Shown: positions 24,575 through 34,307 of the stretch, piece after piece
Position numbering within the stretch: the stretch's first letter is position 1
Layout: each line of letters starts with the position of its first letter
NCBI RefSeq assembly: GCF_015206895.1
Contig: NZ_JADEXU010000047.1
Coordinates: 1-49,319 of the forward strand
Source of the DNA: Nostoc sp. LEGE 12450
GTDB taxonomy: Bacteria; Cyanobacteriota; Cyanobacteriia; Cyanobacteriales; Nostocaceae
Direction: 5' to 3'
DNA length: 49,319 nucleotides
Notes under the pieces: generated by a model
The model's input: only the letters and a program-made list of their open reading frames with translations
Told to the model about the DNA's origin: nothing
Databases searched by the model: none
Made by a program: the position numbers and the translations under genes

Positions 24575-24907
24575 TCATAGGCGCTTATGTTGCCCACCCG
24601 ACAAGATGGGATAATTTATTTATTGGAAATCCCTAAAAGCGCGATCGCATATCCACCACAACTAGACAAGATATTTTTTTACAAGATAATGTAATATAAC
24701 TTAGCAGTATTCGAGCGATGCCTACGGCGGGCTGCGCCTACGTTATTCCTTTTCAATCCAATTGCAAGCAAAGCGGCAATTTGCTACATATCAGAATGGT
24801 TCCATCCAAACTTGTCCACCCAAAGACAGTAGATTAAGTTTTGTCTGAATAACTATAAGGAATGAAATAGCTCTGCTTTCCAAAAAGTAAAAAAGGAACA
24901 GATTTTT
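24575..24907. other. Intergenic region with a dispersed repeat, otherwise empty
   Basis: A stretch of 333 bases before the glutathione reductase gene. It contains one HIP1 octamer near 24640 and an SDR-like repeat at 24715-24742. The remainder is AT-rich and presumably contains the promoter of the downstream gene. No small gene or RNA is recognisable. Confidence 0.5.
24715..24742. repeat. SDR-like dispersed repeat
   Basis: GCGATGCCTACGGCGG, then GCTGCGCCTACG. The first 16 bases match the repeats at 15487 and 26577; the second half matches a different variant of the group. The halves are complementary enough to form a hairpin. Confidence 0.7.
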
Positions 24908-26266
24908 ATGGCATTTGATTACAACCTGTTTGTCATTGGTGCTGGGCCTGGTGGATTGGCAGCGGCTAAAAAAGCAGCTAGTTACGGTGTCCGTGTCGCT
25001 ATTGCCGAACAAGAATCCATCGGTGGAACCTGTGTAAATCGCGGTTGCATTCCCAAAAAACTGATTGTCTACGCTGCTGACTTCGCCCTACAAAAGCAAA
25101 TAGCGCCCAGTTATGGGTGGAGTGAATGTCAAACATATTTTGACTGGACATTATTTATTAAGTCAGTACATCAGCATCTTGACACCATTAACCAGTCTTA
25201 CTTTCAGCAATTACACAAAGCTGGAATTGAACTAATTTCCGATCGTGCCACTTTCATCGATGCTCATACTGTCGATATCAATGGACTTAAAGTTACAGCC
25301 GACAAAATTTTAATTGCTGTGGGAGGGCAACCCCTCAAGCCCAAAATCCCAGGTATAGAATATGCCATTACATCCCGCGAGATGTTTCAGTTACCTTATC
25401 TACCGAAACGTTTAGCAATTATTGGCGGTGGCTACATTGGCGTAGAATTTTCCAGCATGATGCACGCTTTCGGTTGCCAGGTGACGGTGATTGAAAAAGA
25501 CGAGATGATTTTATCGGGGTTTGATGATGACATTCGCTCTGCGGTAGAACAAGGTTTGAGGAAACGCGGAATTAAGTTATTGACTAGTAGTACTGTTCAA
25601 GAAATCAAATACTCAGATGAGAGTTTGTTATTAACTATTACTAGTAAGAAGCGAGAAATAATTACAGCAGATACGATCTTGGTTGCCACAGGTTACGCTC
25701 CAAATACCAAGAATCTTGGTTTAGAAAATGCCCATGTTGAACTTGGCGAACATGGTGCAATCAAAGTAGATGAATATAGCCGCACCACCCAAGAAAATAT
25801 TTTTGCTGTGGGTGACTGCACCAGTCGAGTGCAATTGTCTCCAGTGGCGAAGGCAGAAGGTATTGCTTTTGCCAATACAGTTTTTGGCAACAAGGTGCAA
25901 AAACTGGATTATGATTATGTGCCCTCTGCTGTTTTTTGCCGTCCAGAAGCGGCTGGTGTGGGGATGACGGAGGCGAAGGCACGGGAAAAATTTGGTGAAT
26001 CTGTACAATGCTACTACACCCAATTCCAACCACTTTTGTATCAGCTAACCGACCAGAATGAGCCAACCACTATGAAGTTAGTTTTAAATGGCGATTCTGG
26101 GCAAGTTTTGGGCGCTCATCTGGTGGGTGAACATGCAGCAGATATCATTCAAAGTCTGGGTGTGGCAATTCGCAAGGGCATTACCAAGGAAGACTTGGAT
26201 GAAACAATAGGCATTCACCCTACGGTAGGAGAAGAATTTTTTTCGTTAAATCGGGTGCAGGAATGA
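24908..26266 (+). CDS. gor: Glutathione-disulfide reductase
   Basis: A 452-residue flavoprotein of the expected length. The FAD motif GAGPGGLAAAKKAASYG lies at residues about 10-26 and the redox-active pair is Cys42 and Cys47 in GGTCVNRGCIPKK. The pyridine-nucleotide motif is GGGYIGVEF. The active-site His-Glu of the partner subunit lies near the end (IGIHPTVGEEF). It reduces glutathione disulfide with NAD(P)H in the cytoplasm. The cyanobacterial type lacks the usual GxGxxA in the NADPH site (here GGGYIG), so coenzyme preference should not be assumed. The 3' end is followed by G-rich heptamer-like repeats. Confidence 0.93.
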   Translation: MAFDYNLFVIGAGPGGLAAAKKAASYGVRVAIAEQESIGGTCVNRGCIPKKLIVYAADFALQKQIAPSYGWSECQTYFDWTLFIKSVHQHLDTINQSYFQQLHKAGIELISDRATFIDAHTVDINGLKVTADKILIAVGGQPLKPKIPGIEYAITSREMFQLPYLPKRLAIIGGGYIGVEFSSMMHAFGCQVTVIEKDEMILSGFDDDIRSAVEQGLRKRGIKLLTSSTVQEIKYSDESLLLTITSKKREIITADTILVATGYAPNTKNLGLENAHVELGEHGAIKVDEYSRTTQENIFAVGDCTSRVQLSPVAKAEGIAFANTVFGNKVQKLDYDYVPSAVFCRPEAAGVGMTEAKAREKFGESVQCYYTQFQPLLYQLTDQNEPTTMKLVLNGDSGQVLGAHLVGEHAADIIQSLGVAIRKGITKEDLDETIGIHPTVGEEFFSLNRVQE

Positions 26267-26325
26267 GTGAAGGAGGCAGGGGGCAGGAGGCAGGAGGAAA
26301 ACTGCCTTCTTTATAGATTTTTCTT
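26266..26325. repeat. G-rich heptamer-like repeats with a small hairpin between convergent genes
   Basis: Units related to GGAGGCA recur at about 26267-26300, and GGCAG there can pair with CTGCC at about 26303-26307, followed by a T-rich stretch. This could serve as the terminator of gor. It resembles the other short tandem repeats in the window in unit length and in its position at a gene end. Confidence 0.5.
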
Positions 26326-26345
26326 CCCGTGTCCCCGTGTGCTTC

Positions 26346-28706
26346 TCAAGAAGTTTCTGAGGATACCTCTGAGCAAGATTTTGTGGGAGCGTTTAATTGG
26401 TCTAAAGTATTTGTTAATGAGTCATCCCCTAGCATGGGGTATCTGCTGTGGGAATTTACCACATCGTCAAAAGCTTTCAGATCCTCAAGAGCCTCTGATG
26501 CAGACTGATATCGGTGTTTGAAGTCATCCAGCACCATTTTACTGAGAATATTAGCAACGGAGCGGCTTACCTGAGAGCGTAGTTTACCGCCGTAGGCATC
26601 GCTCCATTTTATCTCTCCATCAGCATCTCTATCTAGCTCACGGGGTGCTATACCAGTCAAGGCTCTAATCCCAACCATACCTACTGCATAGATGTCACTA
26701 CTATATTGGGGACGGCCAAAACATTGTTCGCTGGGTGCGTAACCCTGAGTCCCAATGCCAATGGTAAAGGGGGTTTGCTCTTCAGTATCAAGCTGTTTTG
26801 TGCTGACTTCTTTGACGGCTCCAAAGTCAATCAATACCAGTTTTCCATCTGAGTGCCGCCGGATAATATTACTGGGCTTAATATCCCGATGAATCACATT
26901 ATTTTGATGAACAAATGTTAATGTTTGCAATAAGTCTCTGACAATTTTGATTGCGGCAATTTCATCAATTGCTCTACCTGGTGGCAATTCCTGATTTAAA
27001 GTATGACCAATTATCTGTTCTTGCACTAGATAAAATTCTTCATCTTCTTCAAAATACGCCAAAAGTTGAGGGATCTGATCGTGTGTTCCCAATTTTTCTA
27101 GGGTTTGCGCCTCTGAATGAAATAAACGTCTGGCAAGTTGCAAAGCTTCTGGTTTAGTGCTGGCTGGTTTTAGTTGCTTGACAACACATCGCGGACTTCC
27201 AGGACGTTGGGTATCTTCGGCAATGTAGGTTTCGCTGAATCCACCGGAACCGAGAACTTTGACAATTTTGTAGCGTCGAGCCAAGACTTTTCCTGATAAG
27301 GCTAAATCTCGTTGCTGGATTAAGTATTGCAAGTCATATTGTTGACTGATAATCTCTTGAACAACTGGAGAAGTTTGATACTTCTGGAAAATATTTACTA
27401 ATTGACGTTTTCTAATGCTTTCCCTCATGACTGAGGTTCCCAGGTAGGAAAGTCCGGTCATGGCGATCGCCATCATTGGTACAATCGTAGGAAAAATTAA
27501 TTGACCATAGACAAATAATCCATAGCTAATTCCTAACCAAGCGCCAGATAGGGCGAGGCTATAAAAAAATCTATTGATGCTACGCTTGTGTCTGCTAATC
27601 ATCAAGGCTGCACTGCCAACTAGAACTAGCACAAACAAACCCTGCAATGGTGGAGTGTTAATTCCTGGAGCGATCGCTTTCCCTAACATCAAAGTTGCGA
27701 TCGCATTGGCGTGAATTTCCACGCCCGACATCGGTTTAGTGCTGTTGCTAGCAGCGACTGGATAATAATCATTATTTAACTTATCTGTCGCACCAATCAG
27801 CACTATCTTGTCTTTGAAGACCTTTCCCTGCTGCAAATAGGTGTTCCAATTTTCCGGATCGAGTACGTGCCAAAAAGGTATTTGCTCAAATGTACCCGCA
27901 GAACCCCAAAAATAAATGCGATCGCCTTTTGGTCGCGGATAATTTACTTGTGCTGTTCTGAGTGCTGCTTCATCAAAAGAGGGTAGCTTCTCGATCAAAT
28001 TATCTTCAGCCAATGACTTAGAAAACTCACTCGCCAATCGATGAACTTTACCATCAACTTCTACGGGAAAATTAACTGAGCCAATGGAAACTGACCCTGT
28101 ACGAAACATCTGTTGTGGGTCTGTCAGTTGTGTAAAAGTCCCTTGGTGCGTCTGGGAATTTTCGTAGACGGCTGCTAAGGTAACTTTACTGCCATATTTT
28201 TGCAATACTGACTGGAATTGGCGATCGTCAGTAACTCCATAACTACTCGGCGTGTCAAAAACTACATCTATCGCTACAGAGCGGACACCTGCTTTAATTA
28301 ACTTTGTAATTATCTGGGCATAAGCAGCACGTTTATAAGGATAAGATTTCAGTGTTTCTAGGTAGGCATACTGTTTTGGATTTGTTTTATAGTACTGTTC
28401 GGGAACTGATATTGACTGATCGTCTATTGCTAAAATTACGATGTCTTCTGGAGGCACAATCGTCCCACGCAGTTGAAAAAAGCCAGAAAGCGCTTTATTT
28501 TCCATCAATTTAACCGATTCCCCACCAGAAGCACTCAGCAATGCTGCACCCATTACCCAAGCTCCAGCGAGGAGATGACCTAAGCGAATCATCCATCTAG
28601 ACTGGCGAGCCGATGCTGTTGACGTTACTTTTGTCGGTTTACTTGACAGTCTATTGGCAGCAGAGACATAGTTTTTAGTTAAGGTAGATGTAGGTTCTTC
28701 TGCCAT
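26346..28706 (-). CDS. CHASE2-domain serine/threonine protein kinase
   Basis: A 786-residue membrane receptor kinase. An N-terminal membrane helix (about 42-62) is followed by an extracytoplasmic CHASE2 sensor domain (about 70-340, with IVILAIDDQSI and GVEIHANAIATLM), then two or three membrane helices (about 350-425). The cytoplasmic kinase domain runs from about 480 to 760: Gly loop VLGSGGFSETYIA, VVKQL with the catalytic Lys, HRDIKPSN and LIDFGAVKEV. All catalytic residues are present. An insertion of about nine residues (SDAYGGKLR, about 702-710) in the C-lobe is encoded by a copy of a dispersed 26-bp repeat. The extracellular ligand is unknown. Confidence 0.92.
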   Translation of the reverse strand: MAEEPTSTLTKNYVSAANRLSSKPTKVTSTASARQSRWMIRLGHLLAGAWVMGAALLSASGGESVKLMENKALSGFFQLRGTIVPPEDIVILAIDDQSISVPEQYYKTNPKQYAYLETLKSYPYKRAAYAQIITKLIKAGVRSVAIDVVFDTPSSYGVTDDRQFQSVLQKYGSKVTLAAVYENSQTHQGTFTQLTDPQQMFRTGSVSIGSVNFPVEVDGKVHRLASEFSKSLAEDNLIEKLPSFDEAALRTAQVNYPRPKGDRIYFWGSAGTFEQIPFWHVLDPENWNTYLQQGKVFKDKIVLIGATDKLNNDYYPVAASNSTKPMSGVEIHANAIATLMLGKAIAPGINTPPLQGLFVLVLVGSAALMISRHKRSINRFFYSLALSGAWLGISYGLFVYGQLIFPTIVPMMAIAMTGLSYLGTSVMRESIRKRQLVNIFQKYQTSPVVQEIISQQYDLQYLIQQRDLALSGKVLARRYKIVKVLGSGGFSETYIAEDTQRPGSPRCVVKQLKPASTKPEALQLARRLFHSEAQTLEKLGTHDQIPQLLAYFEEDEEFYLVQEQIIGHTLNQELPPGRAIDEIAAIKIVRDLLQTLTFVHQNNVIHRDIKPSNIIRRHSDGKLVLIDFGAVKEVSTKQLDTEEQTPFTIGIGTQGYAPSEQCFGRPQYSSDIYAVGMVGIRALTGIAPRELDRDADGEIKWSDAYGGKLRSQVSRSVANILSKMVLDDFKHRYQSASEALEDLKAFDDVVNSHSRYPMLGDDSLTNTLDQLNAPTKSCSEVSSETS
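26577..26602. repeat. SDR-like repeat in frame inside the kinase gene
   Basis: These 26 bases are the exact reverse complement of 15487-15512. On the coding strand they read through as SDAYGGKLR between IKW and SQVS, a place where related kinases usually continue directly. No frameshift or stop results. Confidence 0.85.
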
Positions 28707-29446
28707 ATCGTGTTACTGATTGATTTAAGTCCAACACTTTTATTTATTCAGACCACGTTTTAGTGCAAGCACATTGAAATAAGACTTAAATGATAATCTT
28801 ATACATTTGTAAAGTATCTTCTATTCATCAACAAACCTCTATTGACAGGGCTAGCCCTCAAGAGATTCCTACTCAGGTACTGCCTAAATTATTGTTTTTC
28901 TGTTAAGTGAGTTACAACTAGTGATTGTCTCACAGATCAGAGCCGGATCTATTTCGCCTCTGCTAATTGGTTGCGGCGAGATTTGATCCTAACTTAACCA
29001 ACAGGTATGCTCCTAACTGGGTGTTTTACCAGAAGCTGTCCCAAGGCCGTCTTCTGTCTTTGGCGCAATATTGGTACTCCCAGAAAGCATGTCCTGATAC
29101 TGAAAGCTCTACCTATAGATAGGCATAAACTTATATCCTACCCTAAGCTTATGCTATACCTCTTTAGGAGTAAACTTTAATGTTATACAGCGATAAATGC
29201 TGTTACTGGTTCAATTTTATTGGTAGATTTTGATCAGATGGTAGCTCTTGCAGTGCTGGAGGTGAATAAGGTTTAGCACCCAGCATCTCAACTCCAATGT
29301 TGCATCCGTTGTTATGCCTTGAAAGAGGTAGGATAAAAGCTATAGATGAAGAGCTACTTTATAGATATTAGCAAACTTGCTATTTGAAAATTGCTATAAT
29401 CTATTGTTCCATCTAAATTCATATATATTATTAGGTGTAAATTTGT
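28707..29446. other. Intergenic region of 740 bp; possible structured RNA, no gene recognised
   Basis: This lies between two divergent genes. It holds a perfect 12-bp palindrome AGGGCTAGCCCT at 28847-28858 and a block from about 28925 to 29125 that is noticeably less AT-rich than its surroundings and has short inverted repeats (for example CCAAG with CTTTGG at about 29039-29062). No frame stays open and no known RNA family was recognised. It could be an uncharacterised small RNA or long leaders of the two genes. Confidence 0.35.
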
Positions 29447-29968
29447 ATGGGTTCTCCAATGAATCGTCTGTCTATTTTTGTAGACGGAAACAATATGTTC
29501 TATGCTCAACAAAAAAATGGGTGGTTTTTTGACCCACGGCGAGTCTTAGAATACTTTAAACATGAGCAATCAGAAACAACATTAATTAATGCATTCTGGT
29601 ACACTGGCTTAAAAGACCCACAAGATCAACGAGGTTTTAGAGATGCTCTAATTAGTCTAGGATATACAGTCCGAACTAAAATCCTTAAAGAATATTATGA
29701 TGATACTTCTGGTCGTTACTCGCAAAAAGCGAATTTAGATATTGAAATTGTTGTAGATATGTTTAATACAGTAGACCAGTATGACCGAGTAGTATTATTC
29801 AGTGGTGATGGAGATTTTGAACGCGCAATTGAACTATTACGCTCAAAAAATACACATATTACGGTAGTATCAACAGAAGGAATGATCGCTAGAGAACTAC
29901 GGAACGCTACTGATAGATATATAGATTTAAATGATATCAGAGATCAAATAGAAAAAACTGAAGGTTAA
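29447..29968 (+). CDS. NYN domain protein (LabA/DUF88 family)
   Basis: A 173-residue protein, about the length of cyanobacterial LabA-like proteins. The PIN-like NYN fold shows its acidic metal-binding residues in SIFVDGNNMFY, NLDIEIVVDMF and LFSGDGDFERAIELL. NYN proteins are predicted or shown RNases. LabA in Synechococcus takes part in circadian output, but which function applies here is unknown. Two in-frame starts exist, ATG at 29447 and ATG at 29459; the second gives the conserved MNRLSIFVDG N-terminus and may be the real one. leuA follows 95 bases downstream on the same strand. Confidence 0.87.
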   Translation: MGSPMNRLSIFVDGNNMFYAQQKNGWFFDPRRVLEYFKHEQSETTLINAFWYTGLKDPQDQRGFRDALISLGYTVRTKILKEYYDDTSGRYSQKANLDIEIVVDMFNTVDQYDRVVLFSGDGDFERAIELLRSKNTHITVVSTEGMIARELRNATDRYIDLNDIRDQIEKTEG

Positions 29969-30063
29969 TAGCCTTAGCAATTATTTACAAAGGTAAGAGT
30001 AAAAGAAAAACTAAGGTTGAAGATATATTGAGCCACAAGTAAAAATTAAACAACAAACCGCAA

Positions 30064-31668
30064 ATGACAAACAAAACAGATCGAATTATTATTTTTGATA
30101 CTACACTGCGAGATGGAGAGCAGTGTCCGGGAGCGACTTTGAATATAGACGAAAAGCTAGTTATTGCCAAGCAACTAGCGCGTCTGGGTGTCGATATCAT
30201 TGAGGCAGGCTTTGCTTTTGCCAGTCCCGGAGATTTTGAAGCAGTCAGCAAGATTGCCCAAATTGTGGGGACAGAAAATGGCCCGGTAATTTGCAGTTTG
30301 GCAAGAGCGATTAAAGCAGATATTGAAGCGGCCGCAGAAGCATTAAAACCAGCCGTAAAGGGCAGAATTCACACATTTATTTCGACTTCTGATATTCATT
30401 TAGAGTATCAATTACGGAAGTCACGGGCAGAAGTGCTAGCGATCGCCGAAGAAATGGTAGCTTATGCTAAATCCTTCATGACAGATGTCGAATTTTCGCC
30501 GATGGATGCGGCTCGTTCCGATCCAGAATTTTTGTACCAAGTGTTAGAGCGAACGATCGCAGCTGGTGCAACAACAGTTAACATTCCCGATACCGTAGGT
30601 TACACCACCCCAAGCGAATTTGGGGCAATAATTAAAGGCATTATTGAAAATGTCCCCAACATCGACCAAGCGATTATTTCCGTTCACGGTCATAATGACT
30701 TAGGCTTGGCAGTTGCTAACTTCTTAGAAGCCGTAAAAAATGGCGCACGGCAACTAGAATGTACCATTAATGGGATTGGCGAACGTGCCGGCAATGCCTC
30801 ACTAGAAGAATTAGTAATGGCGCTGCACGTCCGGCGGCAATATTTTAATCCCTTTTTAGGAAGACCAGAAGAATCTCAAGAATCCCTGACAAATATCGAC
30901 ACCCGACAAATTTATAAAACCTCACGCTTAGTTTCTAATTTGACGGGAATGTTGGTACAACCAAATAAAGCGATCGTCGGGGCGAATGCCTTTGCTCATG
31001 AGTCTGGAATTCACCAAGATGGTGTCCTAAAAAACAAGCTCACTTACGAAATTATGGATGCCCAATTGATTGGCTTAACAGACAATCAAATAGTTTTGGG
31101 CAAACATTCCGGGAGAAATGCTTTCCGCACTCGATTGAAAGAATTGGGCTTTGAACTGTCGGATACCGAGTTAAATAAAGCCTTCGTTAGATTCAAAGAA
31201 GTAGCAGATAAAAAGAAAGATATTTCTGATTGGGACTTGGAAGCGATCGTTAACGATGAAATCCAACAAGCACCCGATTTGTTCCGGGTTGAGTTGGTGC
31301 AAGTTTCCTGTGGTAGCAACGCCAAACCCACTGCTACAGTCACCCTGCGTACCCCAGAAGGTGAGGAATTAACCGATGCTGCGATCGGTACTGGGCCAGT
31401 GGATGCAGTTTACAAAGCCATCAACCGTGTGGTGAATGTGCCCAACGAGTTGATTGAGTTTTCTGTGCAGTCAGTAACAGGCGGTATTGATGCCCTTGGC
31501 GAAGTGACGATTCGTTTACGTTATGAATCTAAAGTGTTTTCAGGTCATGCAGCGAACACAGATATCATCGTGGCATCCGCACAAGCTTATGTAAATGCGT
31601 TGAATAGGTTGTATGCATCTTTGCAAACTCAAGAAAAGCAAGAGGAAGTCACTGCACAGAAAGTCTGA
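30064..31668 (+). CDS. leuA: 2-isopropylmalate synthase
   Basis: A 534-residue enzyme that condenses acetyl-CoA with 2-ketoisovalerate, the first committed step of leucine synthesis. The catalytic TIM barrel opens with [18 protein letters not shown] and includes [14 protein letters not shown] (metal-binding His pair) and [18 protein letters not shown]. The linker carries HESGIHQDG and [14 protein letters not shown]. The C-terminal regulatory domain (about 390-510) for leucine feedback is complete. A hairpin terminator follows. Confidence 0.96.
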   Translation: MTNKTDRIIIFDTTLRDGEQCPGATLNIDEKLVIAKQLARLGVDIIEAGFAFASPGDFEAVSKIAQIVGTENGPVICSLARAIKADIEAAAEALKPAVKGRIHTFISTSDIHLEYQLRKSRAEVLAIAEEMVAYAKSFMTDVEFSPMDAARSDPEFLYQVLERTIAAGATTVNIPDTVGYTTPSEFGAIIKGIIENVPNIDQAIISVHGHNDLGLAVANFLEAVKNGARQLECTINGIGERAGNASLEELVMALHVRRQYFNPFLGRPEESQESLTNIDTRQIYKTSRLVSNLTGMLVQPNKAIVGANAFAHESGIHQDGVLKNKLTYEIMDAQLIGLTDNQIVLGKHSGRNAFRTRLKELGFELSDTELNKAFVRFKEVADKKKDISDWDLEAIVNDEIQQAPDLFRVELVQVSCGSNAKPTATVTLRTPEGEELTDAAIGTGPVDAVYKAINRVVNVPNELIEFSVQSVTGGIDALGEVTIRLRYESKVFSGHAANTDIIVASAQAYVNALNRLYASLQTQEKQEEVTAQKV

Positions 31669-31711
31669 GATCGGAATCTGTGAAACTGCCAGTTTTTAGC
31701 TGATGCTAACA

Positions 31712-31742
31712 AACTCCTCTCCAACTTTGGGGAGGAGTTATT
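31712..31742 (+). terminator. Intrinsic terminator after leuA
   Basis: AACTCCTCTCC (31712-31722) pairs with GGGGAGGAGTT (31729-31739) as 11 bp with one G-U pair and a 6-base loop, followed by a short T-rich run (ATTTATG). It lies 44 bases after the leuA stop. Confidence 0.75.
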
Positions 31743-31769
31743 TATGAGTTCCAAAAATCGTTGGAAATT

Positions 31770-32249
31770 ATGCTGACAGAAAAACATATCATTATTAGAG
31801 AAGGCACAATCAAAGAAGACTCACTGATTGCAAAACACTTTTACCAAATGTGGCTAGATATTGGTGTTGATGAGAGTAATATTATTCTGGAGTCGCAGAA
31901 TATTACCCTCCAATTTATAGAAGAAGCGCGTCAAGATTTGTTTTATAAGGCTTTTATTGCAGAGATTGATAGTGCAGTTGTGGGTTCTGTAAGTTGTCAA
32001 CTGTTTGCAGGTTTATACCCGAATGTTTTCAAAGATGAATATCGCAAGTTTGGATATATTTGGGGCGTTTACGTTGAAGAGTCTTACCGCAGAAAAGGAA
32101 TTGCCAAATCGCTAACTAATAGAGCAATTGAATATTTAAAAGCGATCGGTTGCACGCGAGTAGTTCTTAACGCCTCGCCATCAGGTAAACCAGTTTACTC
32201 CAGCCTCGGTTTTGCTGAAGGGAATATAATGCAATTAGATTTGGTCTGA
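31770..32249 (+). CDS. GNAT family N-acetyltransferase
   Basis: About 159 residues from the ATG at 31770; a TTG three codons earlier is less likely. The central strand and acetyl-CoA motif are IWGVYVEESYRRKGIAKSLTNRAIEYL, with RKGIA as the phosphate loop. The C-terminal VLNASPSGKPVYSSLGFAEGNIMQL is typical of the family. Substrate unknown. It follows the leuA terminator and so should have its own promoter. Confidence 0.87.
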   Translation: MLTEKHIIIREGTIKEDSLIAKHFYQMWLDIGVDESNIILESQNITLQFIEEARQDLFYKAFIAEIDSAVVGSVSCQLFAGLYPNVFKDEYRKFGYIWGVYVEESYRRKGIAKSLTNRAIEYLKAIGCTRVVLNASPSGKPVYSSLGFAEGNIMQLDLV

Positions 32250-32295
32250 GAATGGTTTTGACTTAGACTTATGTAAATTCAATCCCGTAAATACA

Positions 32296-32790
32296 ATGAT
32301 AGACCGTATCCTTCTTTTAGCTATTTTCATTGTCATCGGAATACCATTAACCATTTTAAGTATCTTCTATAGCTTAAATTATTCAGGTTTCTGTTTTGCA
32401 AAGATGCGTTATTTAAGTGATGAAGAAAAGTTACGAATGGCTTTTAATTATAACAATAGGGAGGATACATTACCTGTATATATAGGTCGAAGAGTAAAAT
32501 ATTACCAACATATAAAATATGCAAGTTTTGATGAATATATCAAAGAAAATCCAGACTGTTGTTCTATAAACTACGGTGAACCATACAAGATTGCACAAGC
32601 TTCATTTATTCCCGAGTATTCATTTTTAGATCGTATATCTGGACTTGGTTTTCGCGATTTGACAGTCATTAAGTTCAAAGTACGTTATTTAGATGAAAAT
32701 GGTAATCAGAGAGTACAAGAAGTACGTTTTGGAAATACTTTACGGAACTGTGGTCGTCCAGTATCTATTTGGTTTAATAAAGATACTTAA
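32296..32790 (+). CDS. Membrane-anchored protein of unknown function, paralogue A
   Basis: A 164-residue protein with one N-terminal membrane helix (about 4-26, LLLAIFIVIGIPLTILSIFYSL) and a soluble remainder, probably on the outer side of the membrane. No known domain was recognised. It shares with the next gene the blocks SLNYSGFCFAKMRYLSDEEK, SFDEYIKENPDCC and FKVRYLDENG, plus a final NCG, including conserved Cys residues that could form disulfides. The two genes are clearly a tandem duplication. Confidence 0.65.
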   Translation: MIDRILLLAIFIVIGIPLTILSIFYSLNYSGFCFAKMRYLSDEEKLRMAFNYNNREDTLPVYIGRRVKYYQHIKYASFDEYIKENPDCCSINYGEPYKIAQASFIPEYSFLDRISGLGFRDLTVIKFKVRYLDENGNQRVQEVRFGNTLRNCGRPVSIWFNKDT

Positions 32791-33046
32791 TCACATTAGT
32801 ACATATATTTTTAGGGGACTAAAGCTATGTATCCCTAAATTTTGATTCACTAAAGTGAGAAATACTATACTTATTAAACAACTCAAATTTATTGGATATT
32901 AATAATGCAAAACCTCACAATAATGAGATTATAACTTTGTGCCTATAGGGGCAAATTTACACTAATACAATTTTTTTAGATAGAAGTTGTATTTGACTGC
33001 AAGATGTTTTGACTGAAGAACTATGTAAATTATCACAGATTCAATA

Positions 33047-33505
33047 ATGAACCGCACCTATTTTTTAGCTATTTTCCTTTTAATCGGATTCCCATTAACC
33101 ATCTTAAGCATATACATTAGCTTAAATTATTCAGGGCTATGCTTTGCTAAGATGCGTTATCTCAGCGAGGAAGAGAAGATGAAATTAGCTTTTTATTCTC
33201 TAAATAATGCAGAAAAATTACGTATTAAAATTGCAGGGAAGATGCAATACCACGAATTTATTAAGTATAAAAGTTTTGATGAATATATTAAAGAGAATCC
33301 TGATTGTTGTACGATTAGTCCTCTTGGTGGGTCCGAGACTCTACCAGATTCTTTTTTAACTCGTATACTTGGACTTCATTCTGGGGAGGGAATACGTATT
33401 AAGTTCAAAGTGCGCTATTTAGATGAAAATGGCTTGCAAATATCTCAAGAAATAACTACTGGCATTGCTTTACAAAACTGTGGGAAAGTAGTAACTTTAG
33501 ATTAA
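33047..33505 (+). CDS. Membrane-anchored protein of unknown function, paralogue B
   Basis: A 152-residue paralogue of the preceding protein with the same layout: N-terminal membrane helix, SLNYSGLCFAKMRYLSEEEK, KSFDEYIKENPDCC, IKFKVRYLDENG and a terminal NCG. The middle section has diverged, with several residues lost. The 256 bases between the copies include AT-rich sequence similar in its final 15-20 bases to the region before paralogue A, which suggests that the duplicated unit included a promoter or leader. Function unknown. Confidence 0.65.
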   Translation: MNRTYFLAIFLLIGFPLTILSIYISLNYSGLCFAKMRYLSEEEKMKLAFYSLNNAEKLRIKIAGKMQYHEFIKYKSFDEYIKENPDCCTISPLGGSETLPDSFLTRILGLHSGEGIRIKFKVRYLDENGLQISQEITTGIALQNCGKVVTLD

Positions 33506-33537
33506 TATTTGTAAATTAACAGAACTGAAAATATTAG

Positions 33538-34161
33538 ATAATCGTAATAGCAATTTTAAATAAAAAAGAAGGAAAACTCCCTGATTATTCATATACCAAT
33601 GAATTTCTTCATCAAGAGAGTAAATTTCAGCATCCTGAAGGTTCTTTAGAAGCGATCGCTCAAAACTTAGTCCGTACTTTTGAGATGGAAGCTTCTAATA
33701 AATCTAATCCTCAACAGTGGCTTTCGATTGTTACCGATAAGTTTAAAATGAGTACTAATGGCGGACAACAATTCACTGCTCAGGATGTTGCAGATGAAGG
33801 TACTTATAACCTGTTTTTGGGTAAAGCTGAGCAATATGACTCTGAAACAGAAACCTTTGAATCTTCATTTCAAGTTTTTCATACAGCCTTCCCCAATGGC
33901 TTCCTTTGGGAATTAACAGAAGTCCTTTCGGGTCCGCCTAATGTTACCTTTAAGTGGCGACATTGGGGAACATTTAATGGTTCCTATAAGGACTATGCAC
34001 CCACAGGTGAAACAATCGAAATCGTAGGAGTTAGTATTGCTCGCGTCACTGACGATTTGAAGATTGAGTCTTTAGAGCATTATTTTGATAATAATGTCTT
34101 TCTTCAGAAATTAACGGCAGGTGGTTGTCCTTTCCATTCCCAAAATCAGAACAGTCACTAG
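33538..34161 (+). pseudogene. Pathogen-related protein homologue (SnoaL/NTF2-like) lacking a normal start
   Basis: From the ATG at 33685 the frame gives 158 residues with ETFESSFQVFHTAFPNGFLWEL, SGPPNVTFKWRHWG, and APTGETIE, which I recognise as the 'pathogen-related protein' family first described in barley, an NTF2/SnoaL-like fold. The frame stays open upstream to 33538 and continues with family-like sequence (EGKLPDYSYTNEFLHQES, GSLEAIAQNLVRTFE), but holds no ATG, GTG or TTG before 33685 and is preceded by a TAG at 33535. The first 15-20 residues of the family are therefore missing. It is either a 5'-truncated pseudogene or starts at an unusual codon. Confidence 0.7.
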
Positions 34162-34307
34162 TTTTGATTTAGTTATAATCTATCGAATAGCACACTCGAT
34201 CGGCGTTCTTAGTAAACAGCAGTGAGCGCCAATCGGGTGATTATAATCATCGAAAGTCTGCAATAGAAGAGAATGCGGAGAAATTTTAATAAATCGGAAA
34301 ATGCCGT

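Noticed and set aside
26267..26521. An 84-residue open frame downstream of gor
   Set aside because: It covers repeats and the reverse strand of the kinase gene end, and no protein-like pattern is seen.
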